Source of the DNA: Nakamurella lactea DSM 19367
Lineage (GTDB): Bacteria; Actinomycetota; Actinomycetes; Mycobacteriales; Nakamurellaceae
Reading direction: 5' to 3'
Assembly (NCBI RefSeq): GCF_000426645.1
Contig: NZ_KE384549.1
Span: forward strand, 390,873 to 454,872
DNA length: 64,000 nt
A model generated the notes under the pieces. It did not search any database. It was not told where the DNA came from and was given only the letters and a program-made list of their open reading frames with translations. The position numbers were made by a program, and so were the translations under genes. Shown here in pieces: positions 41,501-50,056 of the stretch (positions within the stretch are counted from its first letter, which is position 1; each line of letters begins with the position of its first letter).

Positions 41501-42180
41501 CCGTGCGTCAGGCCCAGGCCGCCGCCGGCTTGGTCAACCATGCCGACCCGGTCAACGCGGTGAACGTTACGGGTGCGGCGTTACCGTGGAATGTGCGGCT
41601 GGTCGTCGGTCCCGTTGCCTCGGCGGACGACCGGTATGCAGTGGTGGAAGGCGGCGTCGCTGACGGCCGGGATCTGCTGGCGCTCTACGATCTTTCGTTC
41701 ACCGACACGCTGACCGGTCAGCAGTGGCAGCCGGGCGAGGGGGAGTCCGTGACCGTTGCCCTGTCGCAGGTGAGCGTCGCCGGACGGACCGACATCGCCG
41801 TCGTGCACCAGAACGTCGACGGCACGCTCGACACGTTGCCCGCAACGGCGACCGACGGAACGGTGACCTTCACGACGAGCGTGTTCGGCCCGTACGGAGT
41901 GACCGCCACCGCGCTGATCCGCACGGTGACGTTCGACGCCAACGGTGCCACCCAACGTTCGATGACGCCGCAGTCGGCCAACGTCGCGACCGCTCTTGCC
42001 GCGAACACCTTCAAACGCCCGTCGTACACCTTCACCGGATGGAACACCGCCGCCGACGGCTGTGGTACCGCCTATGCCCCAGACGCTTCGTACTCGTTCA
42101 AGGCCGACGTGACCCTCTACGCGCAGTGGCGCAAGAACGGAAACGGTCCGACGACGCCGGCTGGATACGGCTGCTCGTGA
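38569..42180 (+). CDS. Large modular secreted protein: RCC1-like, FN3, Ig-like, MBG and Listeria-Bacteroides repeats
   Basis: A 1203-residue exported protein. A long basic N-region precedes a signal helix near residues 45-70 ending ASAAATG. RCC1-like repeats follow (about 169-310, GQLGNG and YALDAAGNVYAWGY), then an FN3 domain (about 393-484) and three related Ig-like repeats (about 500-581, 676-763, 766-850) built on LTGVPASVTYGDSGFTLGTS. Next come an MBG-type domain (about 853-927), a helical stretch (about 928-997), a beta-rich domain and a final Listeria-Bacteroides repeat (about 1120-1194, TFDANG, FTGWNTAADG, LYAQW). No LPXTG motif or C-terminal anchor is seen, so it is probably released or held non-covalently. 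GGGAGG precedes the ATG by eight bases; ATG at 38605 is an alternative. Adhesion or cell-surface binding is inferred. Confidence 0.85.
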   Translation: MCRHRPSGRLASMAPIDSRRRGSAVPTTDRAGGHRARSGWSARLRPGITLTGAAALALAGLLVAPTAASAAATGTVTLSADPALGQALQGPTGGGTQFQVHLPGFPFTGPDYTGAIDGTYYALVAGAIQAWRIDMPAPAVSLPGPGITQMASADSIPASQFSVSPTGSVYALQGFTGRVLAMGQGGRGQLGNGTYSSSSPWVDVALPDPQATGQTYVAIAAGDYTGYALDAAGNVYAWGYLLGGDSQHGTSTVPVKIDIPDGARFTRMYADGLDWYGWTAGGALYNWRQDVSWAGDPLRPAIYGEILPVGPGAAFTPPAPGPVPSGIVKNVIFEGTNHAAGQVTTTAGTATVTTPGFDGHCGPFDVRVDYTFGGVAASGTITDGFTINTPCAPTAVSAVAGNGRATVSFSPPPSMPGVAPVTSYTVTTNPLWDGVQTSMPPTVTKTGPASPIVVDGLVNGQSYQVSVAASNVNGAGSTSDQFNTQGFLSVKPLAELAGGELTLTGIPSSLTYGDNGFTLGATGGSGTGAVSYSVPANNGVLSANSSTGAVSVLGAGTVQVTVSKAASPGALRESVTVGIIVAKRLVNVIGLDVTLRAGVDATTYDYPSVLYPPLVGSDTMDLLWGVGWHFSAGTGSFLPGQCRRIGMSGGNESVLSASPNYTVAFYQGTACIAEPQAALSITGVPASVSVGDAPFTLGTSGGSSTGADSFKVPVNNGVLAVDSATGVVTILGPGRVPVIAVRLADSTYGPVSAVRWITVGQTKQDQAPLSLTGVPASVTYGDSGFTLGTSGGSGAGAVSYSVPADNGVLSVNAATGAVSVVGAGTVTVSVTKAASGNYDAAAAAAQITVAARAITVTADNRTKAFGADAPSLTYTVSPALVGADVLTGSLKYSGSDVGSYPIVQDQPFGNADYAFTFVPGTMTITQTAAAQAAIDSVTSLPPAVTSAADADLVAAATKALDALGAAERGQIPAAVLDAVRQAQAAAGLVNHADPVNAVNVTGAALPWNVRLVVGPVASADDRYAVVEGGVADGRDLLALYDLSFTDTLTGQQWQPGEGESVTVALSQVSVAGRTDIAVVHQNVDGTLDTLPATATDGTVTFTTSVFGPYGVTATALIRTVTFDANGATQRSMTPQSANVATALAANTFKRPSYTFTGWNTAADGCGTAYAPDASYSFKADVTLYAQWRKNGNGPTTPAGYGCS

Positions 42181-42251
42181 TCACGGCGCGGCATGGGAGG
42201 GCCTGAATTGACGTAGCGTCGGACCGTTGGCACGGACCCGGCGGAGGCGCA

Positions 42252-42959
42252 ATGGATCGCAATCTGGACGCGACCTTATACATCCTGGTGGCCCTGGCGC
42301 TCTGCGCGGTGGTCGGTCTGGAAAGGCAATGGCGGCAGAAGTCCGCCGGGTTGCGCACCCACACGCTGGTCGGAGTCGGCGCCGCACTCATCATGGTGGT
42401 GTCCAAGTACGGCTTCTTCGACGTCATCGGCAAGGACATCACTCTGGATCCGTCCCGGGTCGCGGCGCAGATCGTCTCCGGGATCGGATTCATCGGCGGC
42501 GGGCTGATCTTCGTCCGTCGCGACCTGGTCCGCGGGCTGACGACCGCTGCGACCATCTGGCTGGCGGCAGCAGTCGGGATGGCGGCCGGCGCCGGGCTGC
42601 TGCTGGTGGCCACCGTGGTGACGGGCTTCTACCTGGTGATCGCGCTGGCCTTCCCGCCGCTGCTGCGGCTGCTGCCGCGGCCCCGGTTCGCCACCTCGGT
42701 GTTGCGGCTGACCTACGAGGACGGCCGCGGCCTGCTCCGGACGATCGTCCAGGTCTGCACCTCGCAGGGGCATCACGTTGTCGACCTGGAACTGGCCCGC
42801 ACGGCCAAGAACCGCACCCGGGCTGACGGAGACCTCCGGCTGGTCGGGGTGCTGATCGAGCTGGAGGGTCCACGGGACGCTGGACAGCTGGTGCAGTCGC
42901 TGGCCGGGCTGGAGGGCGTGGTCGAGGTCGGACTGGCAGAGGGTTACGAAGCAGACTGA
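42252..42959 (+). CDS. MgtC/SapB-family membrane protein
   Basis: A 235-residue protein with five membrane segments in the first roughly 145 residues, including the family motifs VGLERQWRQKSAGLRTHTLVG and QIVSGIGFIGGGLIF. A C-terminal ACT-like cytoplasmic domain follows. MgtC proteins affect growth in low magnesium and modulate the ATP synthase or membrane potential in pathogens; the role here is open. GGAGG precedes the ATG. It is not clearly co-transcribed with the secreted-protein gene 71 bases upstream. Confidence 0.9.
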   Translation: MDRNLDATLYILVALALCAVVGLERQWRQKSAGLRTHTLVGVGAALIMVVSKYGFFDVIGKDITLDPSRVAAQIVSGIGFIGGGLIFVRRDLVRGLTTAATIWLAAAVGMAAGAGLLLVATVVTGFYLVIALAFPPLLRLLPRPRFATSVLRLTYEDGRGLLRTIVQVCTSQGHHVVDLELARTAKNRTRADGDLRLVGVLIELEGPRDAGQLVQSLAGLEGVVEVGLAEGYEAD

Positions 42960-42983
42960 GCCGCCGATGTGTCAGCATGGTTG

Positions 42984-44456
42984 ATGCCTCGCGTTCCGGC
43001 TCTCTTCCCGGGCCCGGTTACCCCCTACCGGGTCGATGAGCGTCACCGCGCTGCTCCCACGCCGCCGCGCGCCGTTGACCCGAGCCTGCCGCGGGCCTGT
43101 GTGATCGGTGCCGGCGCCAGCGGGATCGCCGCGGCAAAAGCCCTGCACCAGGCCGGGATCCCGTTCGACTGTTTCGAGCTGGGGCCGGTGATCGGCGGCA
43201 ACTGGGTGTTCGAGAATCCGAACGGATTGTCCGCTTGCTACGACACGCTGGAGATCAACACGTCCTGCCCGCGGATGGCGTACTCGGACTTCCCGATGTC
43301 CGTGGGTCTGCCGAACTACGCCGGGCACGCCGACGTCCGCGACTACTTCGAGTCCTATGTCGACCATTTCGGATTCCGCGAGCAGATCACCTTCGGCACC
43401 AGGGTGGAGTGGGTCCGTCCGCGCGGCGCCGACGGGGTGGACGACAACGACAACGGCGCCGATCGGCCCGGCGGAACCAGTCGCGGCTGGACGGTGCGGA
43501 CGGTCGGCCCGGACGGCACCCGGGAACGCGAATACGGCTCGGTACTGGTGGCCAACGGCCACCACTGGAGTCCGCGCTGGCCGGACCCGCCGTATCCGGG
43601 GCAGTTCGACGGCGAGCAGATCCACTCCCACGACTACCGCAGCGGCGAGCAGTTGCGCGACAAACACGTGCTGGTGGTGGGCATGGGGAACTCGGCGATG
43701 GACATCGCGGTGGCGGCGAGCACGGTGTCGGCCAGCGCCGGCATCTCGGTGCGTCGCGGTCAGTGGGTGATCCGCAAGACCTTGCTGGGCAAGGCGATCG
43801 ACCAACTAGCCTTGCCCGGCTGGGCGCCGTGGTGGCTGCGCCGGGCCAGCATCGAGTTCGGCAGTGCGGTGTCCGCCAGGGCCGAGAACTACGGACTTCC
43901 GCGACCGGACCACCGGCCCGGACAGAGCCACCCGGTGCAGTCGGACCGGTTCGTCGAGCGGCTGCGGGCCGGGGCGATCCGCCCGCGACCCGGCATCCGG
44001 GAGCTGGCCGGCGACCGAGTGGTGTTCGTCGACGGCACCGATGCGCCGGTCGATCTGATCGTCTGGTGCACCGGCTACCGGGTGGACTTCCCGTTCCTGG
44101 ATCCGGCCCTGGTGTCGGCGCGGGACAACGACCTGCCGCTGTGGAAACGGGTGGTGCACCCGGAGTTGCCCGGGCTCTACTTCATCGGGCTGCTGCAGCC
44201 GCTGGGCGCGGTGATGCCGCTGGCCGAGGCGCAGTCGACCTGGATCGCCGAGCTGATCACCGGGCGCTACCGGCTGCCACCGATCGCCGACGTCCGGAGC
44301 CAACTGGCTGCCGACCACGAACGTCAGAAGCGACGTTTTTACCCCTCGCCCCGGCACACCATGGAGGTGGACTTCGATCCGTACCTGTGGGACCTGGCCA
44401 GGGAGCGCCGGCGCGGAGCCCAGCGGGCGGGAAGCGCTGCGGCGCAGGCGGTATAG
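42984..44456 (+). CDS. Flavin-containing monooxygenase
   Basis: A 490-residue FAD/NADPH monooxygenase. The FAD fingerprint is ACVIGAGASGIAAAKAL, with FELGPVIGGNW after it. The FMO/BVMO-type fingerprint appears as GQFDGEQIHSHDY, and the NADPH site as VVGMGNSAMDIAVA. These support N- or S-oxygenation or Baeyer-Villiger chemistry on a small nucleophile or ketone. The ATG at 42984 is preferred to a GTG 15 bases earlier; neither has a strong ribosome site. It follows MgtC by 24 bases and ends convergently with the esterase gene. Confidence 0.9.
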   Translation: MPRVPALFPGPVTPYRVDERHRAAPTPPRAVDPSLPRACVIGAGASGIAAAKALHQAGIPFDCFELGPVIGGNWVFENPNGLSACYDTLEINTSCPRMAYSDFPMSVGLPNYAGHADVRDYFESYVDHFGFREQITFGTRVEWVRPRGADGVDDNDNGADRPGGTSRGWTVRTVGPDGTREREYGSVLVANGHHWSPRWPDPPYPGQFDGEQIHSHDYRSGEQLRDKHVLVVGMGNSAMDIAVAASTVSASAGISVRRGQWVIRKTLLGKAIDQLALPGWAPWWLRRASIEFGSAVSARAENYGLPRPDHRPGQSHPVQSDRFVERLRAGAIRPRPGIRELAGDRVVFVDGTDAPVDLIVWCTGYRVDFPFLDPALVSARDNDLPLWKRVVHPELPGLYFIGLLQPLGAVMPLAEAQSTWIAELITGRYRLPPIADVRSQLAADHERQKRRFYPSPRHTMEVDFDPYLWDLARERRRGAQRAGSAAAQAV

Positions 44457-44460
44457 CGGT

Positions 44461-45468
44461 TCAGTCGGACCGGGACCGGACCGCGGCCGACGGATCTGCC
44501 CAGAACTCGCTGATCCGGCGGTCCGAATCGGCCTGGGCCCGCGGCTCGCCGTCCCACTCGGCGTGACCGGCCGGCAGGACGTGTAACCAGGTGGCACCTG
44601 CGAACGAGTTCGCGACCGCGAACTGCCCCGGCGGCGGCACGGCCGGGTCCGCCAGCGCCGCGATGCAGAGCACCGGCACCCGCACCCGAGTGGCAGCGGT
44701 GGCCGCATCGACGTACCGCAGCACCTCGATCACCTCGGGGTGATCGGCCGCATACAGCCTGACCTGCTCGCCGGAGCCGGTGCCGGGCAGCGTCAGCCGC
44801 AACCGGTGGTTGCCGAAGCTCGGCACTTCCACCGCGATGGCGTCGAACCGGTCCTCGTAGGCGGCCGCCAGCACGCCGATGCCGCCGCCGAAACTCCCGC
44901 CCTCGTAACCGATCGGCACGTCGCCGGCGAGATCGGCGAGCACCGTCGTCGCGGTCCACTGATCCGCCGTCGAACCGGTGTGCGAGTAGCTCCGGACGGA
45001 CCCGATCCCGGACAACACATGGGTCTGCGAGCTGTCGCCGATGCCCGGATGTTCGCTGCCGATCAGGCCGCGGGCGGACAGCTGGATCGACAGACACCCC
45101 TCCGGCAGCCGCAGCTGCGGCTCGGCGCGCCCACCGTAGCCGTGCCCGATCACCAGAGCGCGCCGCAGGCTGCCGGGGGAGCGCACCAGCCAGCCGGCCA
45201 GCCGCACCTGGTCCAGCCCGCTGACCCGGATCGGCGCCATGGAGTGGCCGTCCGGGCCGACCGGCTCCCAGCGGCCGATCTCCGGCCGCGGATCGACCGC
45301 GAGCGTCTCGGCCCGGATGCCGGCCCAGAACAGGTCGAGATCGGGCGGCTCGGTGTCCGGGGGGCCACAGGTGTTCAGCAGATCGTCGAGGCGGTAGCCG
45401 TACGTGGAGTCGAACGGAACCGTCGGGAGCGCCGGTGCGATCCGCGCACCGGTCCTTCGGATGATCAC
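44461..45468 (-). CDS. Acetyl-xylan-esterase-like alpha/beta hydrolase (AXE1 family)
   Basis: A 335-residue cytosolic hydrolase. The N-terminal region with DLDLFWAGIRAETLAVDPRP and the oxyanion-type VIGHGYGGRAEPQ are typical of AXE1/cephalosporin-C deacetylases. The catalytic triad is visible as Ser in GYEGGSFGGG, Asp in AALADPAVPP and His in PAGHAEWDG. It would deacetylate sugars or related esters. The start is uncertain: GTG at 45468 fits the family best, while an ATG at 45543 would add 25 residues. Confidence 0.83.
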   Translation of the reverse strand: MIIRRTGARIAPALPTVPFDSTYGYRLDDLLNTCGPPDTEPPDLDLFWAGIRAETLAVDPRPEIGRWEPVGPDGHSMAPIRVSGLDQVRLAGWLVRSPGSLRRALVIGHGYGGRAEPQLRLPEGCLSIQLSARGLIGSEHPGIGDSSQTHVLSGIGSVRSYSHTGSTADQWTATTVLADLAGDVPIGYEGGSFGGGIGVLAAAYEDRFDAIAVEVPSFGNHRLRLTLPGTGSGEQVRLYAADHPEVIEVLRYVDAATAATRVRVPVLCIAALADPAVPPPGQFAVANSFAGATWLHVLPAGHAEWDGEPRAQADSDRRISEFWADPSAAVRSRSD

Positions 45469-45675
45469 GATGGTTGAGTCTAGGGCTGGGCGGCGAACGA
45501 CTGCGGGGGCGTGGGTGCAGCGAACCGTGCCAGCATGTGTCATGCCCCTGGTCCCGGCACCTCCATGCGCGGCCAGACCAACCTGTCACAGTCAGCTGCT
45601 CGACGCGGGTACGGCCATCCCGTTCGGCCCGTCCCCGAACGCCGGCGGTGGCTGCGGGCAAGAAGGGGTGTGACG

Positions 45676-46410
45676 ATGCCCGTGGGGAGGTTCCCGGCCG
45701 ACGAAGCTCGGGGTCTGCTGGACGGCGCGTCTGGCGCGGCCCGTGCGATGGCCGGCGTGGGGCCGGAGGTCGGGGCGGGGCCGGAGGTCGGGGCGGTGGT
45801 CGGGGACCGCCCCGATCTCAGCGGTGACGACCCGGCCGAGGTGTTCGGCGATCTGTTCGGGCGGCATGCCCGGGAGCTGTATCGGTATCTCGCCGCCAGG
45901 GTCGGTGCCAGCCTGGCCGACGACCTGGTGGCGGACGCCTTCGTCACCGCGCTGCGCCGGCGCGAGACCTACGATCCGCAGCGCGGCACCGCCCGCAGCT
46001 GGCTGTTCGGCATCGCCACCAACGAACTGCGGCACCACCAGCGGTCCGAGATCCGGCACCATGCCGCCACCGTGCGGCTGGCCGGACAGCTCGCCTCGAT
46101 CAGCGGCCCCGAAGACCGTGCAGTGGAGAAGGTGACGGCCGCCGACGCGGTTCAGCGGTTGGCCGGTGCGTTGCGTTCACTGTCCGATGCGGACCGTGAC
46201 GTGCTGCTGCTGCAGGCGTGGGCCCAGCTGGAACCGACCGAGATTGCCGACGCGCTAGGGATTCCGGCCGGCACCGTGCGATCCCGGCTGCACCGGATCA
46301 GGTCCACCTTGCGGGCCGCGGCGGCCGATGCCGACGTCGGATCCCCGGGCGCCGACCATGCCGTCATCCCGTTTCCATCCACCGCACGAAAGAGGACCGA
46401 CGATGTCTGA
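45676..46410 (+). CDS. ECF-type RNA polymerase sigma factor
   Basis: A 244-residue sigma-70-family factor. Region 2 spans DLFGRHARELYRYLAARVG to ATNELRHHQRSE, and region 4 is LSDADRDVLLLQAWAQLEPTEIADALGIPAGTVRSRLHRIR. The N-terminal 45 residues are Gly/Ala-rich with an internal GPEVGA repeat and are poorly conserved in type. AGAAGGGG lies seven bases before the ATG. The stop is inside the next gene's start (8-base overlap), which marks the two as one regulatory unit. Confidence 0.9.
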   Translation: MPVGRFPADEARGLLDGASGAARAMAGVGPEVGAGPEVGAVVGDRPDLSGDDPAEVFGDLFGRHARELYRYLAARVGASLADDLVADAFVTALRRRETYDPQRGTARSWLFGIATNELRHHQRSEIRHHAATVRLAGQLASISGPEDRAVEKVTAADAVQRLAGALRSLSDADRDVLLLQAWAQLEPTEIADALGIPAGTVRSRLHRIRSTLRAAAADADVGSPGADHAVIPFPSTARKRTDDV

Positions 46411-47590
46411 GCAGAACCCACCGGCCGGCGGGTCGCCCGATGGGTGGACGGACGCACAGCTGGACGCGGCCCTCGCCGACCTGTACCGGGTGGACGAGCC
46501 GAGCGAGCGCGCGCTGGCCGGGGCGAGGGCCATCATGATGGGGCACATCGGCGCCGAGTCTCCGCGTCCGGTGACCGACGATGGCCGGACCGGTGCGGCC
46601 GAATCGGCGCCCGCGGGGGCGAGGACTGCAGGGGATGACGAAGGGGCCGGGGTCCGGCCGCGGCGGGTGCGCTGGGGTCGGCGGGCAGGCCTGGCCGCGG
46701 CGGTGGCCGCGGTGGTGGCCGGCGCGCTCATCCTGCCAACGGTGCACTGGGGCGGATCGACCCCGCCGTCGGCCGCGGCCGCTGCCGCGTTGAACCAGGC
46801 CGCGGAAGCGACGACCATCAACGCCAAGGACGAGGCGTTGAAACCCGGTCAGTACCAATACTTCGAGACCGACGCCTGGTACATGGCAATGACCGCCATG
46901 GCCGACGGCCAGTCTGTTCAGACAAACTTCGCCGCCTTGACCCATTCCAGAACCCAACGATGGGTCCCCGCGAATTGGTCGGACACCTGGCTGGAGCGCC
47001 GGACGAACACCGGCGAGAAGAAGTGGATTCTCGGCACCGAGGCGGAGGCGAAGAAGGCCGGCCTGGCCGACCAGGACGGTCCATCGACGGAACCGGACTA
47101 CCGGGGCAGCTGTCAGAGCTATTTCCAGGATGTGTGTACCGGCGAAGGCAATTGGCAGGGGCCGACCAAGCCCTGGATCGCGGCGTTGCCGCGGGATCCG
47201 GGTGCGTTGTACACCGTATTGGCCGCAGCAGCGAAGGGTCGCGGGGTGAACGACGACGCCGAGATGCTGGTCTACGCCACCGATGCGCTACGCAACGGCC
47301 CGCTGCCGGCCGACCTGCGGGCTGCCCTGTACCGGGCGATGGCGAAGATCCCCGGGATCGAGATCGTCGACGGCTCGGCGAATCTGGACGGCCAGGTCGG
47401 GGTGGCGTTCGCGATAGAGGACGGAATCAGACGCAGCGAGACGATCATCGACCCGAAGTCCGGCGCGTTCATCGGCGAGCGTGACGTACTGACCGGCGAC
47501 ACCGACGGCATGCCGGCCGGGACCACGCTCGGCTACACCGCAGTACACACCGCGGTCGTCGACAAACTGGGCGAGGCGCCGAAGAAGTAG
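46403..47590 (+). CDS. CU044_5270-type membrane protein, partner of the sigma factor
   Basis: A 395-residue protein with a cytoplasmic N-terminus (about 90 residues), one membrane helix (about 95-115, GLAAAVAAVVAGALIL) and an extracytoplasmic domain. That domain opens with QYQYFETDAWYM and has two cysteines in the SCQSYFQDVC stretch. This architecture is regularly encoded with ECF sigma factors in actinobacteria and may sense an envelope signal and restrain the sigma factor, but no ZAS-type zinc motif is seen. The start overlaps the sigma-factor gene (ATGTCTGA). Confidence 0.8.
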   Translation: MSEQNPPAGGSPDGWTDAQLDAALADLYRVDEPSERALAGARAIMMGHIGAESPRPVTDDGRTGAAESAPAGARTAGDDEGAGVRPRRVRWGRRAGLAAAVAAVVAGALILPTVHWGGSTPPSAAAAAALNQAAEATTINAKDEALKPGQYQYFETDAWYMAMTAMADGQSVQTNFAALTHSRTQRWVPANWSDTWLERRTNTGEKKWILGTEAEAKKAGLADQDGPSTEPDYRGSCQSYFQDVCTGEGNWQGPTKPWIAALPRDPGALYTVLAAAAKGRGVNDDAEMLVYATDALRNGPLPADLRAALYRAMAKIPGIEIVDGSANLDGQVGVAFAIEDGIRRSETIIDPKSGAFIGERDVLTGDTDGMPAGTTLGYTAVHTAVVDKLGEAPKK

Positions 47591-47633
47591 TGAGAACCAG
47601 CCGTCCCGGGGAATCTCGGGCGGATGCAAAGGG

Positions 47634-47668
47634 CGATGGGCCCGGTGGAGTATCCGCCGGGCCCATCG
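47634..47668. terminator. Strong bidirectional stem-loop
   Basis: CGATGGGCCCGG (47634-47645) and CCGGGCCCATCG (47657-47668) are perfect 12-base complements around an 11-base loop. They lie between the two convergent transcription units ending at 47590 and 47857. It probably terminates the sigma/partner transcript. Confidence 0.75.
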
Positions 47669-47685
47669 TCGCGTTCCTGGGCGGG

Positions 47686-47851
47686 CCGGGACAACCCCGC
47701 TACGCCGTGGCCGGGACAACCCCGCTACGCCGTGGCCGGGACAACCCCGCTACGCCGTGGCCGGGACAACCCCGCTACGCCTGCCGGGACAACCCCGCTA
47801 CGCCGTGGCCGGGACAACCCCGCTACGCCTGTGACGGGACAACCACGCCGG
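47686..47851 (+). repeat. Tandem array of the GGGACAACCCNGCTACG repeat (25-bp unit)
   Basis: Units begin at 47686, 47711, 47736, 47761 (23 bp), 47784 and 47809, with a degenerate last copy to about 47851. The core is CCGGGACAACCCCGCTACG followed by CCGTGG. It fills the convergent gap between the sigma-partner gene and the response regulator gene. The repeats touch without spacers, so this is not a CRISPR array. Confidence 0.9.
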
Positions 47852-47856
47852 CGAGG

Positions 47857-48528
47857 TCAGCCCCGGCCGCGCCGGACCAGGCCGGTCTCGTAGGCGCGAA
47901 TCACCACCTGAACCCGATCCCGCAGGCCGAGTTTGGCCAGCAGCCGGCCGACATGGGTCTTGACCGTCGGCTCGGCCAGGAACAACTGCGCGCCGATCTC
48001 GGCGTTGCTCAGGCCTCGGGCGATCAGCAGCATCACCTCGCGCTCCCGGTCGGTGAGCTCGCCCAGGTCGTCCTCGTCCGGCTCCGACAGATCGGGTACC
48101 ACGTGCTCGAGCAACCTGCGGGTGGTGGACGGTGCGATCACCGCGTCGCCGGAATGCACGGCCCGGATCGCGTTCAGCACGTCCTCGGCCGGAGCGTCCT
48201 TGAGCAGGAACCCGCTGGCGCCGGCGCGCAGCGCGGCGAAGGCGTGCTGGTCCAGGTCGAAGGTGGTCAGTACCACTACCTTCGGCGGATTCGGGCGACG
48301 GGTGAGCAACTCCTCGGTGGCTGCCACGCCGTCCATCAGCGGCATTCGGACGTCCATCAGCACCACGTCACAGCCGGTGGCGGCCAACAACTCCAATGCA
48401 GCCCGCCCGTTGCCTGCCTGTCCGACCACCCGCATGTCGGCCTGGCTGTCGACCACCATCGCCAGCCCGGTGCGGACCAGCTCCTGGTCGTCGACCAGTA
48501 CCACCCGGATCGCTGTCTGATCGGTCAC
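47857..48528 (-). CDS. Response regulator, NarL/FixJ (LuxR HTH) family
   Basis: A 223-residue response regulator. The receiver has DDQ acidic residues, the phospho-Asp in VVLMDVRMP near residue 57 and Lys in GFLLKDAP. The LuxR helix-turn-helix is LTDREREVMLLIARGLSNAE then LFLAEPTVKTHVGRLLAKL. The GTG at 48528 overlaps the kinase stop (GTGA). It forms a two-component system with the upstream kinase; targets are not evident. The gene ends right at the repeat array. Confidence 0.93.
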   Translation of the reverse strand: MTDQTAIRVVLVDDQELVRTGLAMVVDSQADMRVVGQAGNGRAALELLAATGCDVVLMDVRMPLMDGVAATEELLTRRPNPPKVVVLTTFDLDQHAFAALRAGASGFLLKDAPAEDVLNAIRAVHSGDAVIAPSTTRRLLEHVVPDLSEPDEDDLGELTDREREVMLLIARGLSNAEIGAQLFLAEPTVKTHVGRLLAKLGLRDRVQVVIRAYETGLVRRGRG

Positions 48529-49865
48529 CGTTGGTCCGCTCCTCTTCCGCTCGCCGAAGCCGATCCGGTCACCGGGATGCGGCCGACCACCCGGTAGCCG
48601 CCGTCGGTCATCGGCCCGGTGTGCAGGGTGCCGCCCAACAGCGCGAGCCGTTCGGCCATCCCGATCTGGCCGCGACCGCGCCCGTCGGACCCGACGGTGG
48701 GCGGCGGCGGTTGGCCGGTGTCCAGCACGGTCACCGTCAGATCCGCTCTCCCCCAGTCGATCTGTACCGTCGCCCGGGCGCCGGCGCCGGCGTGTTTGAC
48801 CACGTTGGTCAGCGCCTCCTGCACCAGTCGATAACCGGCCAGCTGCCCGGCCCGGTCCAGTGGCCGCGGGGTTCCGGTGATCACCAGTTCGACCGGCAGG
48901 CCGGATGTGCTGACCCGTTCCAGCAGCTGCCGAAGGTCGTTCAGGGTGGGCTGCGGCGGGTCGTCCCCTGGCCGACCGGACCCGGCGCCGATCGGTCCGG
49001 ACCCGGCGTCCGGACCGGCGTCGTCCCGAAGCACGCCGAGCAGAGAACGCATGTCGCGCAACGCCTCCCGCCCGGTGTCGGCGATCGTCCGCATTACCTG
49101 CTGGGTCTGCTCCGGGTCGCCGGCCGCGACGTACCGACCACCCTCGGCCTGCCGGACCATCACCGAGAGCGAATGCGCCACCACGTCGTGCATCTCCCTG
49201 GCGATCCTGGCCCGCTCGGCGGCGGCCGCCTGCCGCAGCTGCGTCTGCCGGTCGGTCTCCGCCCGTTGCGCCCGCCGAGCCAGTTCGGCCACCTGCTCCG
49301 ATCGCCAGCGCCGGACCACCCCGAGACCCCAGGCCGCAGTCACCACCGCGCCCAGGGCGGCTCCGACGAACAACGTGCCGCCGACCTGACCGCCGGGCGC
49401 GGACGGTGCGAACTGCGGTGCCGTGACGTATCTCGCGGTGACGGCGAGCGCGCCGACCATCCCGACGACCAGCGAGATCCGCGGCCACGGCGGCCGTCCC
49501 CAGGCGCTGACCGAGTAGGCACAGACCAGATAGGCGATCCCGGTGGGCAACAGGGTGACCGGATACGGCGCGCCGGTGGCCACCGACAGCAGCGGCACCA
49601 CGGCCAGGGCCGCCTCGCCGATGGCCGCCAGGACGAATGCCAGGGCCGGCCGGACCCGCCGGAACGCCACCGCGACGTGCACCACGGCGAACGCGGCGAG
49701 GGTGATGACCAGGTAGCCGACCGCCGGGGGATCGGCGAGAACGGTGAGCACCGACGCGGTTCCGGCGGTTGCGGCCAGCAGCAGCGCGGTGACGGCGTCG
49801 ACCAGCAGCGGCCGCTCGCGCGACCAGGCGTCCACCCGCTGCGCCCGGCCGGCCGTTGTCTGCAC
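48525..49865 (-). CDS. Sensor histidine kinase, NarL-type (HisKA_3)
   Basis: A 446-residue membrane kinase. Five or six membrane segments cover residues about 20-185. The HisKA_3 box ERARIAREMHDVVAHSLSVM carries phospho-His226. The ATPase domain shows EALTNVVKHAGAGA, VLDTGQPPP and GQIGMAERLALLGG. There is no separate extracellular sensor domain, so the signal is likely sensed in or at the membrane. It begins at the ATG at 49865 and is coupled to the regulator by a GTGA overlap. Confidence 0.92.
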   Translation of the reverse strand: MQTTAGRAQRVDAWSRERPLLVDAVTALLLAATAGTASVLTVLADPPAVGYLVITLAAFAVVHVAVAFRRVRPALAFVLAAIGEAALAVVPLLSVATGAPYPVTLLPTGIAYLVCAYSVSAWGRPPWPRISLVVGMVGALAVTARYVTAPQFAPSAPGGQVGGTLFVGAALGAVVTAAWGLGVVRRWRSEQVAELARRAQRAETDRQTQLRQAAAAERARIAREMHDVVAHSLSVMVRQAEGGRYVAAGDPEQTQQVMRTIADTGREALRDMRSLLGVLRDDAGPDAGSGPIGAGSGRPGDDPPQPTLNDLRQLLERVSTSGLPVELVITGTPRPLDRAGQLAGYRLVQEALTNVVKHAGAGARATVQIDWGRADLTVTVLDTGQPPPPTVGSDGRGRGQIGMAERLALLGGTLHTGPMTDGGYRVVGRIPVTGSASASGRGADQR

Positions 49866-50056
49866 GCCACCGACCTTAAGGGGGCGCGGGTGCGGGCGCC
49901 GTCATCCCCGGATATTGCCGCCGTCATCCGCGGGGGTCGAAAGGTGCCCGGCCCCGGCCGGGAACGTCATCCGCTGGGCTGACGCGGTCGCGGCCCGCGA
50001 CCGATGTACGGCCGCGGGAAGCGGACGACCGTGTGGGGCGGCGGAACGACCGCCGG

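Noticed and set aside
47686..47851. CRISPR-like array of 25-bp repeats
   Set aside because: The units abut each other without spacers, and no cas gene is in the window; it is a simple tandem repeat.
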